Shown in pieces: positions 34,763 to 43,506 of a DNA stretch of 64,000 bases (its first letter is position 1; each line of letters starts with the position of its first letter). Position numbers and translations under genes: made by a program. The stretch is from Flavobacterium aeripolare (GTDB lineage: Bacteria; Bacteroidota; Bacteroidia; Flavobacteriales; Flavobacteriaceae). The notes under the pieces were generated by a model. That model was given only the letters and a program-made list of their open reading frames with translations. It ran no database searches and was not told the DNA's origin. Location: NCBI RefSeq assembly GCF_013294025.1, contig NZ_JABSNL010000006.1, forward strand, positions 1-64,000, read 5' to 3'.

Positions 34763-37700
34763 ATGAAAAACAATTTTAGGAGAAATGTATATATCAGCTC
34801 ATCGATTTCGATGGTGATATTAATGGTTAGTTCACTTGCTTCTTTTATAAGTATTAAAAGTTTGTTAAACAGTAATTCATGGGTAAACCATACCCAAGAA
34901 ATTATCTACAACCTTAATGAAGGTGCTAATAATATAGTCGAAGCGCAAACAAGTATGAGAGGATTTCTCGTTACTGGTAGAGAGGATTACTTAAGTCATT
35001 TTGATCAATCCTTAGAAACTTCAAATGCTGCTTTCGAAAAAATAGAGGAGTTAACCTTAGACAACCCTGTTCAACAAAATAATTTGAAGGAGCTGAAACC
35101 CCTTCGAATAAAATTCTTCAATTTTTTACGTTACCGGATCAACGACCGCAGGATGGGTGTTAATGTGCAGGCTTATGATCTTGATACGGGGAAATCATTA
35201 ATGGAACAGATCAAAGTAGTCGTAAAACGTATAGAGAAAAGCGAACAAGAATTACTGAAGATGAGAACAGCTAACTCGGAGCGTTATGGAAATTATAGCT
35301 CAGTTTTAATAGTTGTAGCATTTTTAATAGCGTTTATCATTACTGTTTTAATGGTTGTTAGAATATTAAAAGATTATCAAGAACGTTCTCAGTTACAAGA
35401 AGAGCTTTTAAAACGCGATGCCGAGACTGCTGAGAGAATCAAAGCTATAAGCAGTATAGCCACCCAGCTTTCTGATGGAGATTATACTATTTCGGTTACA
35501 GATAATCAAAGCGATGCTTTAGGTAGTGTGGGTGTTTCCTTGAATAATATGGGGAAATCATTGCAAACATCTTTTGAGTTGCTTTCTCATAAAGAGTGGT
35601 TACAAACAGGTATTGCTCAGCTTAATAACATCATGTTAGGTGAGAAAAAGTTAAGCATTCTTACTAAAGATATTATCGAATTTGTGGCAGTTTACAGCAA
35701 TAGTAGTGCTGGACTAATGTACATAACAGAAGGTGATGAACTAGTAAAAGCAGCAGGTTACAGTTATATTCCTGATAAGAGTCAAGAACGTTTAAAGATA
35801 GGTCAAGGTATTACAGGTCAAGCGGCTATTTCTAAAAAAGTCATATCGCTTAACCAACTTTCAGATGATGACATTGCTGTTTCTTACGGACTGGGATCTG
35901 TGAAACCTTCGCAAATAATTGCAGTGCCTTTACTGGATAATAAAGTAGAAGGTGTTATTGAATTAGCGAGTGTAAAGGGATTTACACCTATACAAATGGA
36001 GTTTTTAACTGCTGTAGCAAGTAATATTGGTATCGCTGTTAAAGCAACGCAAAATAGAAAACGTGTTATTGAATTACTAGAGGAGACACAATCACAATCT
36101 GAAGAGTTGCGTTTACAACACAGCGAAATGGAAGCTATAAATGCGGAACTAGAAACACAAACTGAAAAATTACAAGCCTCTGAAGAGGAACTTAGAGTAC
36201 AGCAAGAAGAGTTGCAGCAAACAAACGAAGAGCTTGCTGAACGCAGTGTTTTACTGGAAGAAAAAAATTCTGAAATTCAAAAAAAATCAGAAGATCTTGA
36301 GTTAACGACGCGTTATAAATCAGAGTTCTTGGCAAATATGTCGCACGAACTTCGTACGCCCTTAAATTCTATTTTATTACTAAGTCGATTGCTTTCAGAG
36401 AATAATGATAGCAACATGAACGTAGAACAAATCGAATTTGCTAAGGTGATACAAAGCTCAGGAAATGGTTTGCTAGGTCTTATTGACGAAATCTTAGATT
36501 TATCTAAAATTGAAGCTGGTAAGATGGAATTAGAGTTGGATCAAGTGCCCACACAAGATATCACTGACGGATTAAAAGGCTTATTTACAGAGGTCGCTAG
36601 AGATAAAAAAATTGCGTTTTCAATTATCGCTACAGATGCACCTGTTGTAATCAAAACAGATAGAATGCGATTAGAGCAGATATTGAAAAACTTAATTTCT
36701 AATGCTATAAAATTCACATCAAAAGGAAGTGTAACATTAGAAGTGAAGATTGATATTCATGACCGTAAAATGATTTTGTTCACGGTAAAAGATACCGGTA
36801 TAGGAATCGCTTTAGAGAAGCAACCACTTGTATTTGAGGCGTTCCAGCAAGCAGATGGCTCTACTAAAAGAAAATATGGTGGAACCGGTCTTGGACTATC
36901 TATAAGTAGAGAACTAGCTAAACTACTTCAGGGTGAAATTAAACTTAAAAGTACATTAGGGCAGGGGAGTGAATTTACTCTTGCGATTCCTATTGTAGGT
37001 AGAGAGGGTGAGCCTGCTCAAGAGGAAGAAGTAGTCGTTACACCACTGGAAAAAATCACTACAATTGTAAAGGAACAGGAAACAAATAAATATTTGAGTC
37101 TTACAATTCCTGAGGATGTACCAGACGATAGAGATAATATCAACGAAAATGATAAGGTAATATTAATCGTAGAGGATGATGTTAATTTTGCAAAATCACT
37201 TCTTAGTTTTAGTAGACAAAGAGGATATAAAGGAGTTGTTTCTGTGCGAGGAGATTATGCCTTAAATTATGCCTTATTGTACAATCCAGTGGGAATATTA
37301 CTTGACATTCAGTTGCCTATAAAAAATGGTTGGCAAGTAATGGAAGAGCTTAAAGCAAACTGGAGAACAAAGCATATTCCGGTGCACATTATGTCTTCTC
37401 ATCAATTAAAACAAGAAAGTCTTTTAAAAGGTGCTGTTAATTTCTTAAACAAACCAGTTGCATTCGAAAAAATGCCAGAAGTTTTCAGGCATATTGAACA
37501 AATCATTAATAAAGAATCGCAAAAGGTGCTGATTATAGAGGATAATCCTAAACATGCAGAAGCACTTTCGTATTTCTTAGAATCATACAATATAAAGTCA
37601 GAAATTAAGAGTGAAGTTAGTCAAGGTGTTTCGGCTTTAAGCCAAAAAGAAATTGACTGTGTAATTCTTGACATGGGAATTCCTGATGCTAAGGCTTACG

Positions 37701-38335
37701 AAATTCTCGAGGAGGTCAAAAAGAATCACGGATTAGAGAACTTGCCCGTAATTGTTTTTACAGGGAAAAGTTTGTCAATGAAAGAGGAGTTAAAAATTAA
37801 AAAATATGCTGATTCAATTGTTGTAAAAACAGCACATTCTTATCAAAGAATGCTAGATGAGGTGTCGCTATTTTTACACTTGGTTGAAGAGAATAAGGAA
37901 GATGACGGCAGTAAGAAAGATGTCTATAAAAAGAAAAGTCTTTTAAACAATACGCTTAAAGATAAAACAGTTTTAGTCGTTGATGATGATGTGCGCAATA
38001 TTTACTCTCTTACAAAGGCTTTAGAGGTTTTTGAGATGAATGTGATTACAGCTATTGACGGTAAGGAGGCATTGAAAATGCTAGATGAAAATCCGCATAC
38101 AGATGTGGTTTTACTTGACATGATGATGCCTAACATGGATGGATATGAAACAGCTGGAATTATTAGACAAAATCCAAGATTGAAGAATCTACCCGTTATT
38201 GCAGTAACTGCAAAAGCGATGACTGGAGACCGTGAAAAATGCATTCAAGCAGGTGCTTCTGATTATATTACTAAACCGGTAGATATTGACCAGTTATTGT
38301 CTTTATTACGCGTGTGGCTTTACGATAATTTTTAA
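34763..38335 (+). CDS. Giant hybrid sensor kinase CHASE3-HAMP-GAF-HK-REC-REC-REC
   Basis: This 1190-residue inner-membrane kinase has membrane helices at about 11-31 and 180-201 flanking a CHASE3 domain (SMRGFLVTGREDYL), then HAMP (203-270), GAF (280-425) and a Glu/Gln-rich coiled coil (430-518). HisKA follows with His528 in SHELRTPLNS, then HATPase (DTGIGI, GTGLGLSI). Three receiver domains complete it, with phosphoacceptors in LLDIQLP, ILDMGIP and LLDMMMPNMDG. The coiled coil resembles the linker of CheB-CheR fusion proteins, with repeats such as EEELRVQQEELQQTNEEL. The lone REC, CheR and CheB genes follow at once, suggesting that Glu methylation may tune this kinase. Confidence 0.9.
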   Translation: MKNNFRRNVYISSSISMVILMVSSLASFISIKSLLNSNSWVNHTQEIIYNLNEGANNIVEAQTSMRGFLVTGREDYLSHFDQSLETSNAAFEKIEELTLDNPVQQNNLKELKPLRIKFFNFLRYRINDRRMGVNVQAYDLDTGKSLMEQIKVVVKRIEKSEQELLKMRTANSERYGNYSSVLIVVAFLIAFIITVLMVVRILKDYQERSQLQEELLKRDAETAERIKAISSIATQLSDGDYTISVTDNQSDALGSVGVSLNNMGKSLQTSFELLSHKEWLQTGIAQLNNIMLGEKKLSILTKDIIEFVAVYSNSSAGLMYITEGDELVKAAGYSYIPDKSQERLKIGQGITGQAAISKKVISLNQLSDDDIAVSYGLGSVKPSQIIAVPLLDNKVEGVIELASVKGFTPIQMEFLTAVASNIGIAVKATQNRKRVIELLEETQSQSEELRLQHSEMEAINAELETQTEKLQASEEELRVQQEELQQTNEELAERSVLLEEKNSEIQKKSEDLELTTRYKSEFLANMSHELRTPLNSILLLSRLLSENNDSNMNVEQIEFAKVIQSSGNGLLGLIDEILDLSKIEAGKMELELDQVPTQDITDGLKGLFTEVARDKKIAFSIIATDAPVVIKTDRMRLEQILKNLISNAIKFTSKGSVTLEVKIDIHDRKMILFTVKDTGIGIALEKQPLVFEAFQQADGSTKRKYGGTGLGLSISRELAKLLQGEIKLKSTLGQGSEFTLAIPIVGREGEPAQEEEVVVTPLEKITTIVKEQETNKYLSLTIPEDVPDDRDNINENDKVILIVEDDVNFAKSLLSFSRQRGYKGVVSVRGDYALNYALLYNPVGILLDIQLPIKNGWQVMEELKANWRTKHIPVHIMSSHQLKQESLLKGAVNFLNKPVAFEKMPEVFRHIEQIINKESQKVLIIEDNPKHAEALSYFLESYNIKSEIKSEVSQGVSALSQKEIDCVILDMGIPDAKAYEILEEVKKNHGLENLPVIVFTGKSLSMKEELKIKKYADSIVVKTAHSYQRMLDEVSLFLHLVEENKEDDGSKKDVYKKKSLLNNTLKDKTVLVVDDDVRNIYSLTKALEVFEMNVITAIDGKEALKMLDENPHTDVVLLDMMMPNMDGYETAGIIRQNPRLKNLPVIAVTAKAMTGDREKCIQAGASDYITKPVDIDQLLSLLRVWLYDNF

Positions 38336-38340
38336 AAATA

Positions 38341-38718
38341 ATGGAAGTAGAAAAGACTAAAAAACGAATCTTGATTATTGACGACGATGCACGAAACATT
38401 TTTGCATTGTCTGCCACCTTACGTTCACGAGCTTATGAGTGTCTATCATGCTTAAGTGCACAAGAGGCATTAGATATTTTAAGAACAGATACGCTTATTG
38501 ACGCTGTGCTTATCGACATGATGATGCCAGATATTGACGGTTATGAGGCCATTCCATTGATAAAGAATATTCCATCAAGGGCAGAGACCTACATTGTCTC
38601 TGTAACCGCACAAGCGATGATGGGAGATAGAGAAAAATGTCTAGAAGCAGGTGCCGATGATTATATTTCTAAACCAGTAGATGTTGATAAATTATTAGCA
38701 TCGCTAAGCAATATATAA
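38341..38718 (+). CDS. Single-domain response regulator
   Basis: The 125-residue protein is a full receiver domain with the acidic cluster IIDDDARN, phosphoacceptor Asp in LIDMMMPDIDG, switch Thr in SVTAQAMMGD and Lys in ISKPVDVD. It closely resembles the last receiver of the preceding hybrid kinase (both have MTGDREKC or MMGDREKC), so it may be a duplicated stand-alone copy. It begins 5 bp after the kinase stop and ends 9 bp before cheR. Confidence 0.9.
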   Translation: MEVEKTKKRILIIDDDARNIFALSATLRSRAYECLSCLSAQEALDILRTDTLIDAVLIDMMMPDIDGYEAIPLIKNIPSRAETYIVSVTAQAMMGDREKCLEAGADDYISKPVDVDKLLASLSNI

Positions 38719-38727
38719 CAACGTTTT

Positions 38728-39537
38728 ATGATTGAGGATTTACAACTAGAAACACTTATAAATGTAGTATATGAATACTATGGTTTCGACTTTGGAAGCT
38801 ATTCGAGAGCATCTTTAAAGCGTAGGGTAGACCGCATCTATCAGCTTGATGGTTTTGAGCGATTTTCAGAATTTCTTTCGAAAATCAGATCAGAACCAGA
38901 ATACTATAAAAGATTAGTAGAAGAAATCACGGTCAACGTTACCGAGATGTTTAGAGATCCTTCTTTTTATACCGTTTTAAAAAACGAAATTTTACCTAAT
39001 CTAGCCTCTAAACCTTTTATTAGGATTTGGCATGCAGGTTGTTCTACGGGTGAAGAGGTTTTTTCAATGGCAATTTTGTTAAAAGAAGCCAACTTATTAC
39101 ACAAGGCAATACTATACGCCACAGACATCAATGCTAAAGTTTTAGAACGTGCTAAGAAAGGTGTTTTTGGACTGCAATTAATAAAGCAATACGCTGAAAA
39201 TTATCGAAATTCTGGTGGAAAAAACGACTTTTCAAATTATTATATAGCAAATTATGGCGTGGCAAAATTCAATGATGAATTTTCTGAACGCATGGTTTTT
39301 TCACAGCATAATTTGGTTTCTGATGGTTCTTTTAACGAGTTTGACCTGATCTTATGCCGCAATGTTTTAATCTATTTTGATAAAGATTTACAAGAACGTG
39401 CAATAACTTTGTTTGACAGCAGTTTGTCTACTTTAGGCTACCTTGCCTTAGGAAGTAAAGAAACACTTAAATTTGCTTCAATTAGTGACAAGTACATTCA
39501 AGTTAATAAAGAAAAAGTATGGAGGAAGTTAAAGTAA
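38728..39537 (+). CDS. cheR: CheR-type protein-glutamate methyltransferase
   Basis: The 269-residue SAM-dependent enzyme methylates glutamate side chains. An N-terminal helical CheR_N domain (about 1-65, including YYGFDFGSYSRASLKRRV) precedes the methyltransferase fold with WHAGCSTGEEVFSMA (SAM site), ATDINAKVLERA and DLILCRNVLIYF. No chemoreceptor gene is present nearby; the likely partner is a sensor kinase coiled coil. Its last 19 bp overlap cheB. Confidence 0.92.
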   Translation: MIEDLQLETLINVVYEYYGFDFGSYSRASLKRRVDRIYQLDGFERFSEFLSKIRSEPEYYKRLVEEITVNVTEMFRDPSFYTVLKNEILPNLASKPFIRIWHAGCSTGEEVFSMAILLKEANLLHKAILYATDINAKVLERAKKGVFGLQLIKQYAENYRNSGGKNDFSNYYIANYGVAKFNDEFSERMVFSQHNLVSDGSFNEFDLILCRNVLIYFDKDLQERAITLFDSSLSTLGYLALGSKETLKFASISDKYIQVNKEKVWRKLK

Positions 39538-40097
39538 CAGGTAAATTTGATGTTGTAATCTTAGGAGGATCAGCGGGAAGTTTACAGGTGCTTATGAAAA
39601 TGTTACCGCTATTAAATGCACCATTATCCTTTGCCTTTGTAATCATCCTGCATAGAAAAAATACCGAAGACAAAACTCTGGAACAGCTTATTGATCTTAA
39701 ATCTACTACTAATGTAAAGGAAGTAGAAGATAAAGTATTGCTCACACCTGGCAGCATTTATATTGCTCCTTCCGATTACCATTTACTTTTCGAAAAAGAA
39801 AATTACCTATCTCTTGATGCATCCGAGAAAGTGAACTATAGTAGGCCCAGTATTGATGTTTCTTTTGAATCTGCTGCTGAGATTTATAAGTCTAAAGTTT
39901 TAGGCATTCTGCTCTCAGGAGCAAACACAGATGGGACAAAAGGAATGCAATCGATCAAGGAGTTAGGAGGAACAATTATTGTTCAAGATCCTGAAACTGC
40001 AGAGACGCCATTTATGCCGATAAACGCCATTAAATTTGCTAATCCTGACTACATTTTGACTGTTGAAGAGATTATTACCTTTCTAAACGAAATCTAG
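39519..40097 (+). CDS. cheB: CheB-type protein-glutamate methylesterase without receiver domain
   Basis: The 192-residue protein is a bare CheB catalytic domain. The nucleophile Ser is in GGSAGSLQ, the His in ILHRKN and the Asp in LLSGANTDGTKGM. It removes methyl groups added by CheR. Lacking the usual N-terminal receiver, its activity cannot be controlled by direct phosphorylation, so a separate receiver (perhaps the one at 38341) may regulate it. It overlaps cheR by 19 bp and ends the operon at the terminator at 40149-40182. Confidence 0.92.
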   Translation: MEEVKVTGKFDVVILGGSAGSLQVLMKMLPLLNAPLSFAFVIILHRKNTEDKTLEQLIDLKSTTNVKEVEDKVLLTPGSIYIAPSDYHLLFEKENYLSLDASEKVNYSRPSIDVSFESAAEIYKSKVLGILLSGANTDGTKGMQSIKELGGTIIVQDPETAETPFMPINAIKFANPDYILTVEEIITFLNEI

Positions 40098-40145
40098 TAT
40101 ACAATTCCACTACAAATTACAATACAGATACACTTAAATACCACG

Positions 40146-40451
40146 CATAAAAAAACAGCTTCTATCAAGAAGCTGTTTTTTTATGTAACGATATGTAGTG
40201 CTTACAAGCTAACGAATTTTAGTTCTTTCAGGAATTATAGCAAAGACAATTCCTGAAATTAAGTATATGAGGTGCTAAACTAGCTATCTAATTTTAAACT
40301 TTCATGAGCAAAGAATAATCCCTTTGCTCATGAAAAAAATATATAGTACGCTTTAAAAGCTAACGAATTTTAAACTTTTCAGAGGTTTGATATACTGTAA
40401 ATCTCAAACCTCTGAAATCATATATTAAGCTGTAATAGCTAACGAGTTTTG
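40146..40451 (-). repeat. Tandem array of four 75-80 bp units, each a conserved lead plus a hairpin
   Basis: On the minus strand four units begin at 40451, 40371, 40295 and 40220 with the lead word AAAATTCGTTAGCT or a close variant. The first unit overlaps the last codons of the AraC gene. Each lead is followed by a hairpin: 40377-40417 (14-bp stem), 40300-40335 (14-bp), 40226-40258 (11-bp) and 40149-40182 (terminator, 15-bp). The first three stems share TTTCA/TGAAA at the base but differ above it, with every difference compensated in the other arm. The unit looks like a duplicated gene 3' end plus terminator whose stems have diverged while keeping pairing. Confidence 0.75.
40149..40182. terminator. 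Bidirectional terminator between cheB and the AraC gene
   Basis: AAAAAAACAGCTTCT (40149-40163) pairs with AGAAGCTGTTTTTTT (40168-40182). It is also the hairpin of the last unit of the tandem array described at 40146-40451. Confidence 0.85.
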
Positions 40452-41438
40452 ACTAAATTTGTATTCTTTAGGAGTACAATTGTACTTTTCTTTGAAAATT
40501 TTCGAAAAATAACTTCTGCTTGTAAAACCAATTGAATACACAATTTCAGAAATGTTTAAATCAGTATTTCTAATTAGTTTTTCTGCTTTTTCTATTCGCA
40601 TCATAGTGATAAAATCGTTCACGGTATGGTTGTGAATTAATTTAAACCCTTCTTGTAATTTATTTGGCGATAAGCCTGTTTGCTGTGCTAACAATTTGAT
40701 TGAATACTGCTCTGATGGATCTTTTTGAATCGCATCAGATAACGTTTTAATTTGTTCGATTTGTTTCAACGTCAAGCAATTAACTATCGCTTCAGTAGCA
40801 GTGTAGCTATTTATATGGTGCTCAATTTCCATGGCAACAATAATTTGTAACAACCCTTTTTTAAGTAAATTACGAACAATCCCTTTTTGGTTAATAGCGC
40901 GTAATTGCTGCACTTTTTGAGCAATTGTGATGTGTTGTATTCCTACATGTGCAAAATTTTCGGTTTTGTTTAGGAACGTTTTTTTAATTTTCGAATTCAG
41001 CGAATCTCCTTCTGCCGTTGCAGTGTTTCCTATACCTATAATTGATAGTTTTACAGCCACATCCTTTTTAAAATAAAAAATGTTTGTAGTGTCTTCAACA
41101 GTATTTATTACAGCATTTTGATTAGCAGTAATGGCATTTGTTTTTTCATTTTTACCAAAACGGTGCTCTAATGAACCAGATAAACAATACGCAAAGTAAG
41201 TAGGTGAGGCACCATCAGATTTGATATTTAATTTAACATCTTCTAGAAAGGTAATATCAAAGTCAAAATAATTTAGGTCTTCTTGAAATGAAGTCGCTTC
41301 AATCGTTCCTGAAACTAATTCCGTATCTAATTTTAGGTGGTATTCATCCATTTCCACTCCTAATACGCCATCAAAATTAGCTTTAAGATCCACAATGAAA
41401 TCCTTAATATTTCCCGATTTGATAGTTATATTTTTCAT
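40425..41438 (-). CDS. AraC-family transcriptional regulator
   Basis: The 337-residue protein has a C-terminal AraC/XylS DNA-binding domain (about 235-330; YSIKLLAQQTGLSPNKLQEGF and LNISEIVYSIGFTSRSYFSKIFKEKYNCTPKEYK). The N-terminal 220 residues look like a sensing domain of unknown ligand. The start at 41438 (MKNITIKSG) is preferred to 41510, because the extra 24 codons would run through a perfect 15-bp palindrome that looks like an operator. The final codons QNSLAITA are themselves the first unit of a tandem repeat array downstream. Confidence 0.85.
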   Translation of the reverse strand: MKNITIKSGNIKDFIVDLKANFDGVLGVEMDEYHLKLDTELVSGTIEATSFQEDLNYFDFDITFLEDVKLNIKSDGASPTYFAYCLSGSLEHRFGKNEKTNAITANQNAVINTVEDTTNIFYFKKDVAVKLSIIGIGNTATAEGDSLNSKIKKTFLNKTENFAHVGIQHITIAQKVQQLRAINQKGIVRNLLKKGLLQIIVAMEIEHHINSYTATEAIVNCLTLKQIEQIKTLSDAIQKDPSEQYSIKLLAQQTGLSPNKLQEGFKLIHNHTVNDFITMMRIEKAEKLIRNTDLNISEIVYSIGFTSRSYFSKIFKEKYNCTPKEYKFSQNSLAITA

Positions 41439-41473
41439 TAGAAGCTGTTTTAAATTTGGATCTCTTTGATTAT

Positions 41474-41488
41474 TTGTACACTGTACAA
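41474..41488. promoter_or_regulatory. 15-bp palindrome upstream of the AraC gene
   Basis: TTGTACACTGTACAA is a perfect palindrome around a central C, 36 bases before the chosen start codon. It could be an operator for a dimeric regulator. Its position would be inside the coding region only if the longer start at 41510 were used. Confidence 0.45.
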
Positions 41489-41662
41489 GTATTGTTTTTT
41501 GATATTTCAAAATTCGTCATAAAGCAGCTGCCATTCGTTATAGTATTTTTAACTAATGTTTCATTATTTTAATTTATCGCATTTTTAGATATAAAAAAAG
41601 CCATTAATCTAATAGTTTGTCTATTGATTAACAGCTAGTTCTGTTTTGTAAATGTATAATAT

Positions 41663-41992
41663 TTATTCTAAGGCAGCTTTATCTGAGCAGTTCTCTTCTG
41701 GAATTTCATTAAAAAATTCTGCAGCTTCAAGATCTGCTGTGGGACCATATCCTAATAAATACGTTCCTTTTACAGCATCTGCAGTTTCGATAACATATAG
41801 GATTGACATATCTTCTGGATTGCTCATTCCTTCATAACGATGTTGCGCTACAATAAATAACTCATCTGGTTGGTATTTGTACTTAGTCTCGGTATCGACC
41901 AACCCATCTTTTTGAAATAAAAAATTTGTTGTGTACCCTATAGCTTCGTATCTCTTAATATACCCAATTTCGTGTTTAGCATACTCTTCCAT
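41663..41992 (-). CDS. Conserved hypothetical protein (small soluble)
   Basis: The 109-residue acidic protein has no signal peptide or membrane segment. Segments such as KYQPDELFIVAQHRYEGMSNPEDMSILYVIE and TYLLGYGPTAD resemble short Bacteroidota proteins that databases sometimes label phosphoribosylpyrophosphate synthetase; no PRPP-binding loop is present here, so I do not accept that name. It stands next to the DUF1328 gene on the same strand. Confidence 0.7.
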   Translation of the reverse strand: MEEYAKHEIGYIKRYEAIGYTTNFLFQKDGLVDTETKYKYQPDELFIVAQHRYEGMSNPEDMSILYVIETADAVKGTYLLGYGPTADLEAAEFFNEIPEENCSDKAALE

Positions 41993-42012
41993 AACCTTTT
42001 GTTTTTTTAATT

Positions 42013-42053
42013 AAAAAGCTCCTCTTTAAATGATTGTAAAGAAGAGCTTTTTA
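42013..42053 (-). terminator. Terminator after the DUF1328 gene
   Basis: AAAAAGCTCCTCTTTA pairs imperfectly with TAAAGAAGAGCTTTTT. It lies just downstream of the DUF1328 stop on the minus strand and upstream of the 41663-41992 gene. Confidence 0.7.
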
Positions 42054-42056
42054 TAA

Positions 42057-42218
42057 TTATAATTTACTTCTACCACTTATTAGCGAAAGAATAAATAATA
42101 CGATGAATATAAAAAATAATACTTTAGCGATTCCTGCAGCTCCTGCAGCGATTCCTCCAAATCCGAAAATTCCTGCTACTATAGCTAGAATTATAAAAAT
42201 TACTGTCCACTTTAACAT
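42057..42218 (-). CDS. Small DUF1328 (YtjA-like) membrane protein
   Basis: A 53-codon frame on the minus strand, start ATG at 42216-42218, encodes MLKWTVIFIILAIVAGIFGF, then GGIAAGAAGIAKVLFFIFIV and LFILSLISGRSKL. It is two membrane helices with a Gly/Ala-rich hinge, the DUF1328 pattern. It is too short for usual length cut-offs. The function is unknown; relatives in other bacteria are stress-linked. It has its own terminator. Confidence 0.9.
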   Translation of the reverse strand: MLKWTVIFIILAIVAGIFGFGGIAAGAAGIAKVLFFIFIVLFILSLISGRSKL

Positions 42219-42373
42219 GATATTTGATTTTAAGTTAATATATAACGTTTGTTTTGTTATTACAAAGATGCGACTGATTTAGACGACTTCTTGACTCAAT
42301 AAATTTCATTGTTAACGCAATCAACTCCGATTTACATCTTTTTTAGTATGCTGATGCTACTTCTACTTGTTCC

Positions 42374-42418
42374 AAAAAAAAAATCTAGTACCGCAGCTGC
42401 TGCAATACTAGATTTTTA
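42374..42418 (-). terminator. Terminator of the MRJP-like gene
   Basis: AAAAATCTAGTA (42379-42390) pairs with TACTAGATTTTT (42406-42417), with GCAGC words in the loop region. A T-run follows on the minus strand. Confidence 0.8.
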
Positions 42419-42440
42419 AAGACGCTATTAGATATGTATA

Positions 42441-43505
42441 CTACAGTTTAACTGTGTTTAATGTAAAAGACATGCCATCAATAGGACCGTCGATTTCGCT
42501 TATACGAGAATTAGTATAGTATAATGTATTATTATGAATACTAAAAGTATCTGGCCATTTTACCTCATCGCCTTTCACAAAAATTGATATTACACCGTTT
42601 ACATCTCTTTTCATAATGGCATTTTGTTCTAGATCACCATAATATAAATCACCATTGGTATTAAAGATCATACCATCAGGAGCAGATGTCTTAGCTATTT
42701 TCTCTACAGATTGTGTAATCTCTTTATCAGTGCCATGAATCAACACTAGCGGATCAATTGCATACAGTGTATACCCTGAAAGCGCATGAAAATATAGTTT
42801 TTTATCAATTGGGTTTAGCGCGATACCATCTGAGTTAACCACATTTTTAAAGGCTTTTCCATCTATCGTTAAATGATCAATTTCTGCTTTTGTAGCCACG
42901 TTATTATCTAAGACTCTTTTTGCTTCGGCTGTTTCCATGTTTAAAACAATTAAACCAGCATGACCAGAATCTGTTAAATAGATGCTACCGTTTTCTTTGT
43001 CTACTCTTAAATCATTGATGTAAGAATCTTTGTGGTAGCTACTCTCTGGAAAAGTGTAGGTTTTCTTCAGTTTATTTGTCATTAAATCAAATACAAATAA
43101 TTTAGGAGCAGCGATTACACCTTTAAATTCTGGATTTCGAGTATCTAGAACATAAAGATCATTTTCGAATGCAACTACTGATTGTACCGCTACAAAAACC
43201 GAATCAGATACTGTTTTCCCAATCTCCCAGTTGTTCCAACTTTGGTTAGGGAATGCCCTTGTCTTCCCTTTGATAACTTCACTAACTGATGCTGCAACCC
43301 CTTTGCGCCATCTTGGGAAATTAATAAATACTCTACCATCTGTACTTACTGTTACTCCAGTAAGTTGTTGTCCTTTTATAGATGCAATTTCAGTTACTGT
43401 GGGCGCTACAACGACCTTTTCTTTTACTTTGGTATCTTTCTTAACTTCTTTTTTACAACTTGTTAAGCTTGCAATGCTAAGTGCTATTAGTAATAATTTC
43501 TTCAT
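42441..43505 (-). CDS. MRJP/yellow-like beta-propeller lipoprotein
   Basis: The 354-residue protein has a lipoprotein signal (LTSCKKE, Cys about 17) and a beta-propeller of the major royal jelly protein/yellow type, seen in VQSVVAFENDLYVLDTRN, SYINDLRVDKENGSIYLTDSG and APDGMIFNTNGDLYYGDLEQNAI. Bacterial members are often named L-dopachrome tautomerase-related, but the function is unproven. Its start is 1 bp after the stop of the nitroreductase gene, so they are co-transcribed. Confidence 0.85.
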   Translation of the reverse strand: MKKLLLIALSIASLTSCKKEVKKDTKVKEKVVVAPTVTEIASIKGQQLTGVTVSTDGRVFINFPRWRKGVAASVSEVIKGKTRAFPNQSWNNWEIGKTVSDSVFVAVQSVVAFENDLYVLDTRNPEFKGVIAAPKLFVFDLMTNKLKKTYTFPESSYHKDSYINDLRVDKENGSIYLTDSGHAGLIVLNMETAEAKRVLDNNVATKAEIDHLTIDGKAFKNVVNSDGIALNPIDKKLYFHALSGYTLYAIDPLVLIHGTDKEITQSVEKIAKTSAPDGMIFNTNGDLYYGDLEQNAIMKRDVNGVISIFVKGDEVKWPDTFSIHNNTLYYTNSRISEIDGPIDGMSFTLNTVKL

Positions 43506-43506
43506 C

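Noticed and set aside
38728..40097. Canonical chemotaxis operon
   Set aside because: cheR and cheB are present but no cheA, cheW or MCP gene is near, and CheB lacks its receiver domain.
40146..40451. CRISPR array
   Set aside because: Only four units, repeats are imperfect and contain the gene end, and the variable parts are self-complementary hairpins rather than unique spacers; no cas genes are present.
41439..41510. Longer N-terminus for the AraC gene
   Set aside because: The 24 extra codons cross a perfect 15-bp palindrome and add residues unlike the rest of the protein, so the start at 41438 is preferred.
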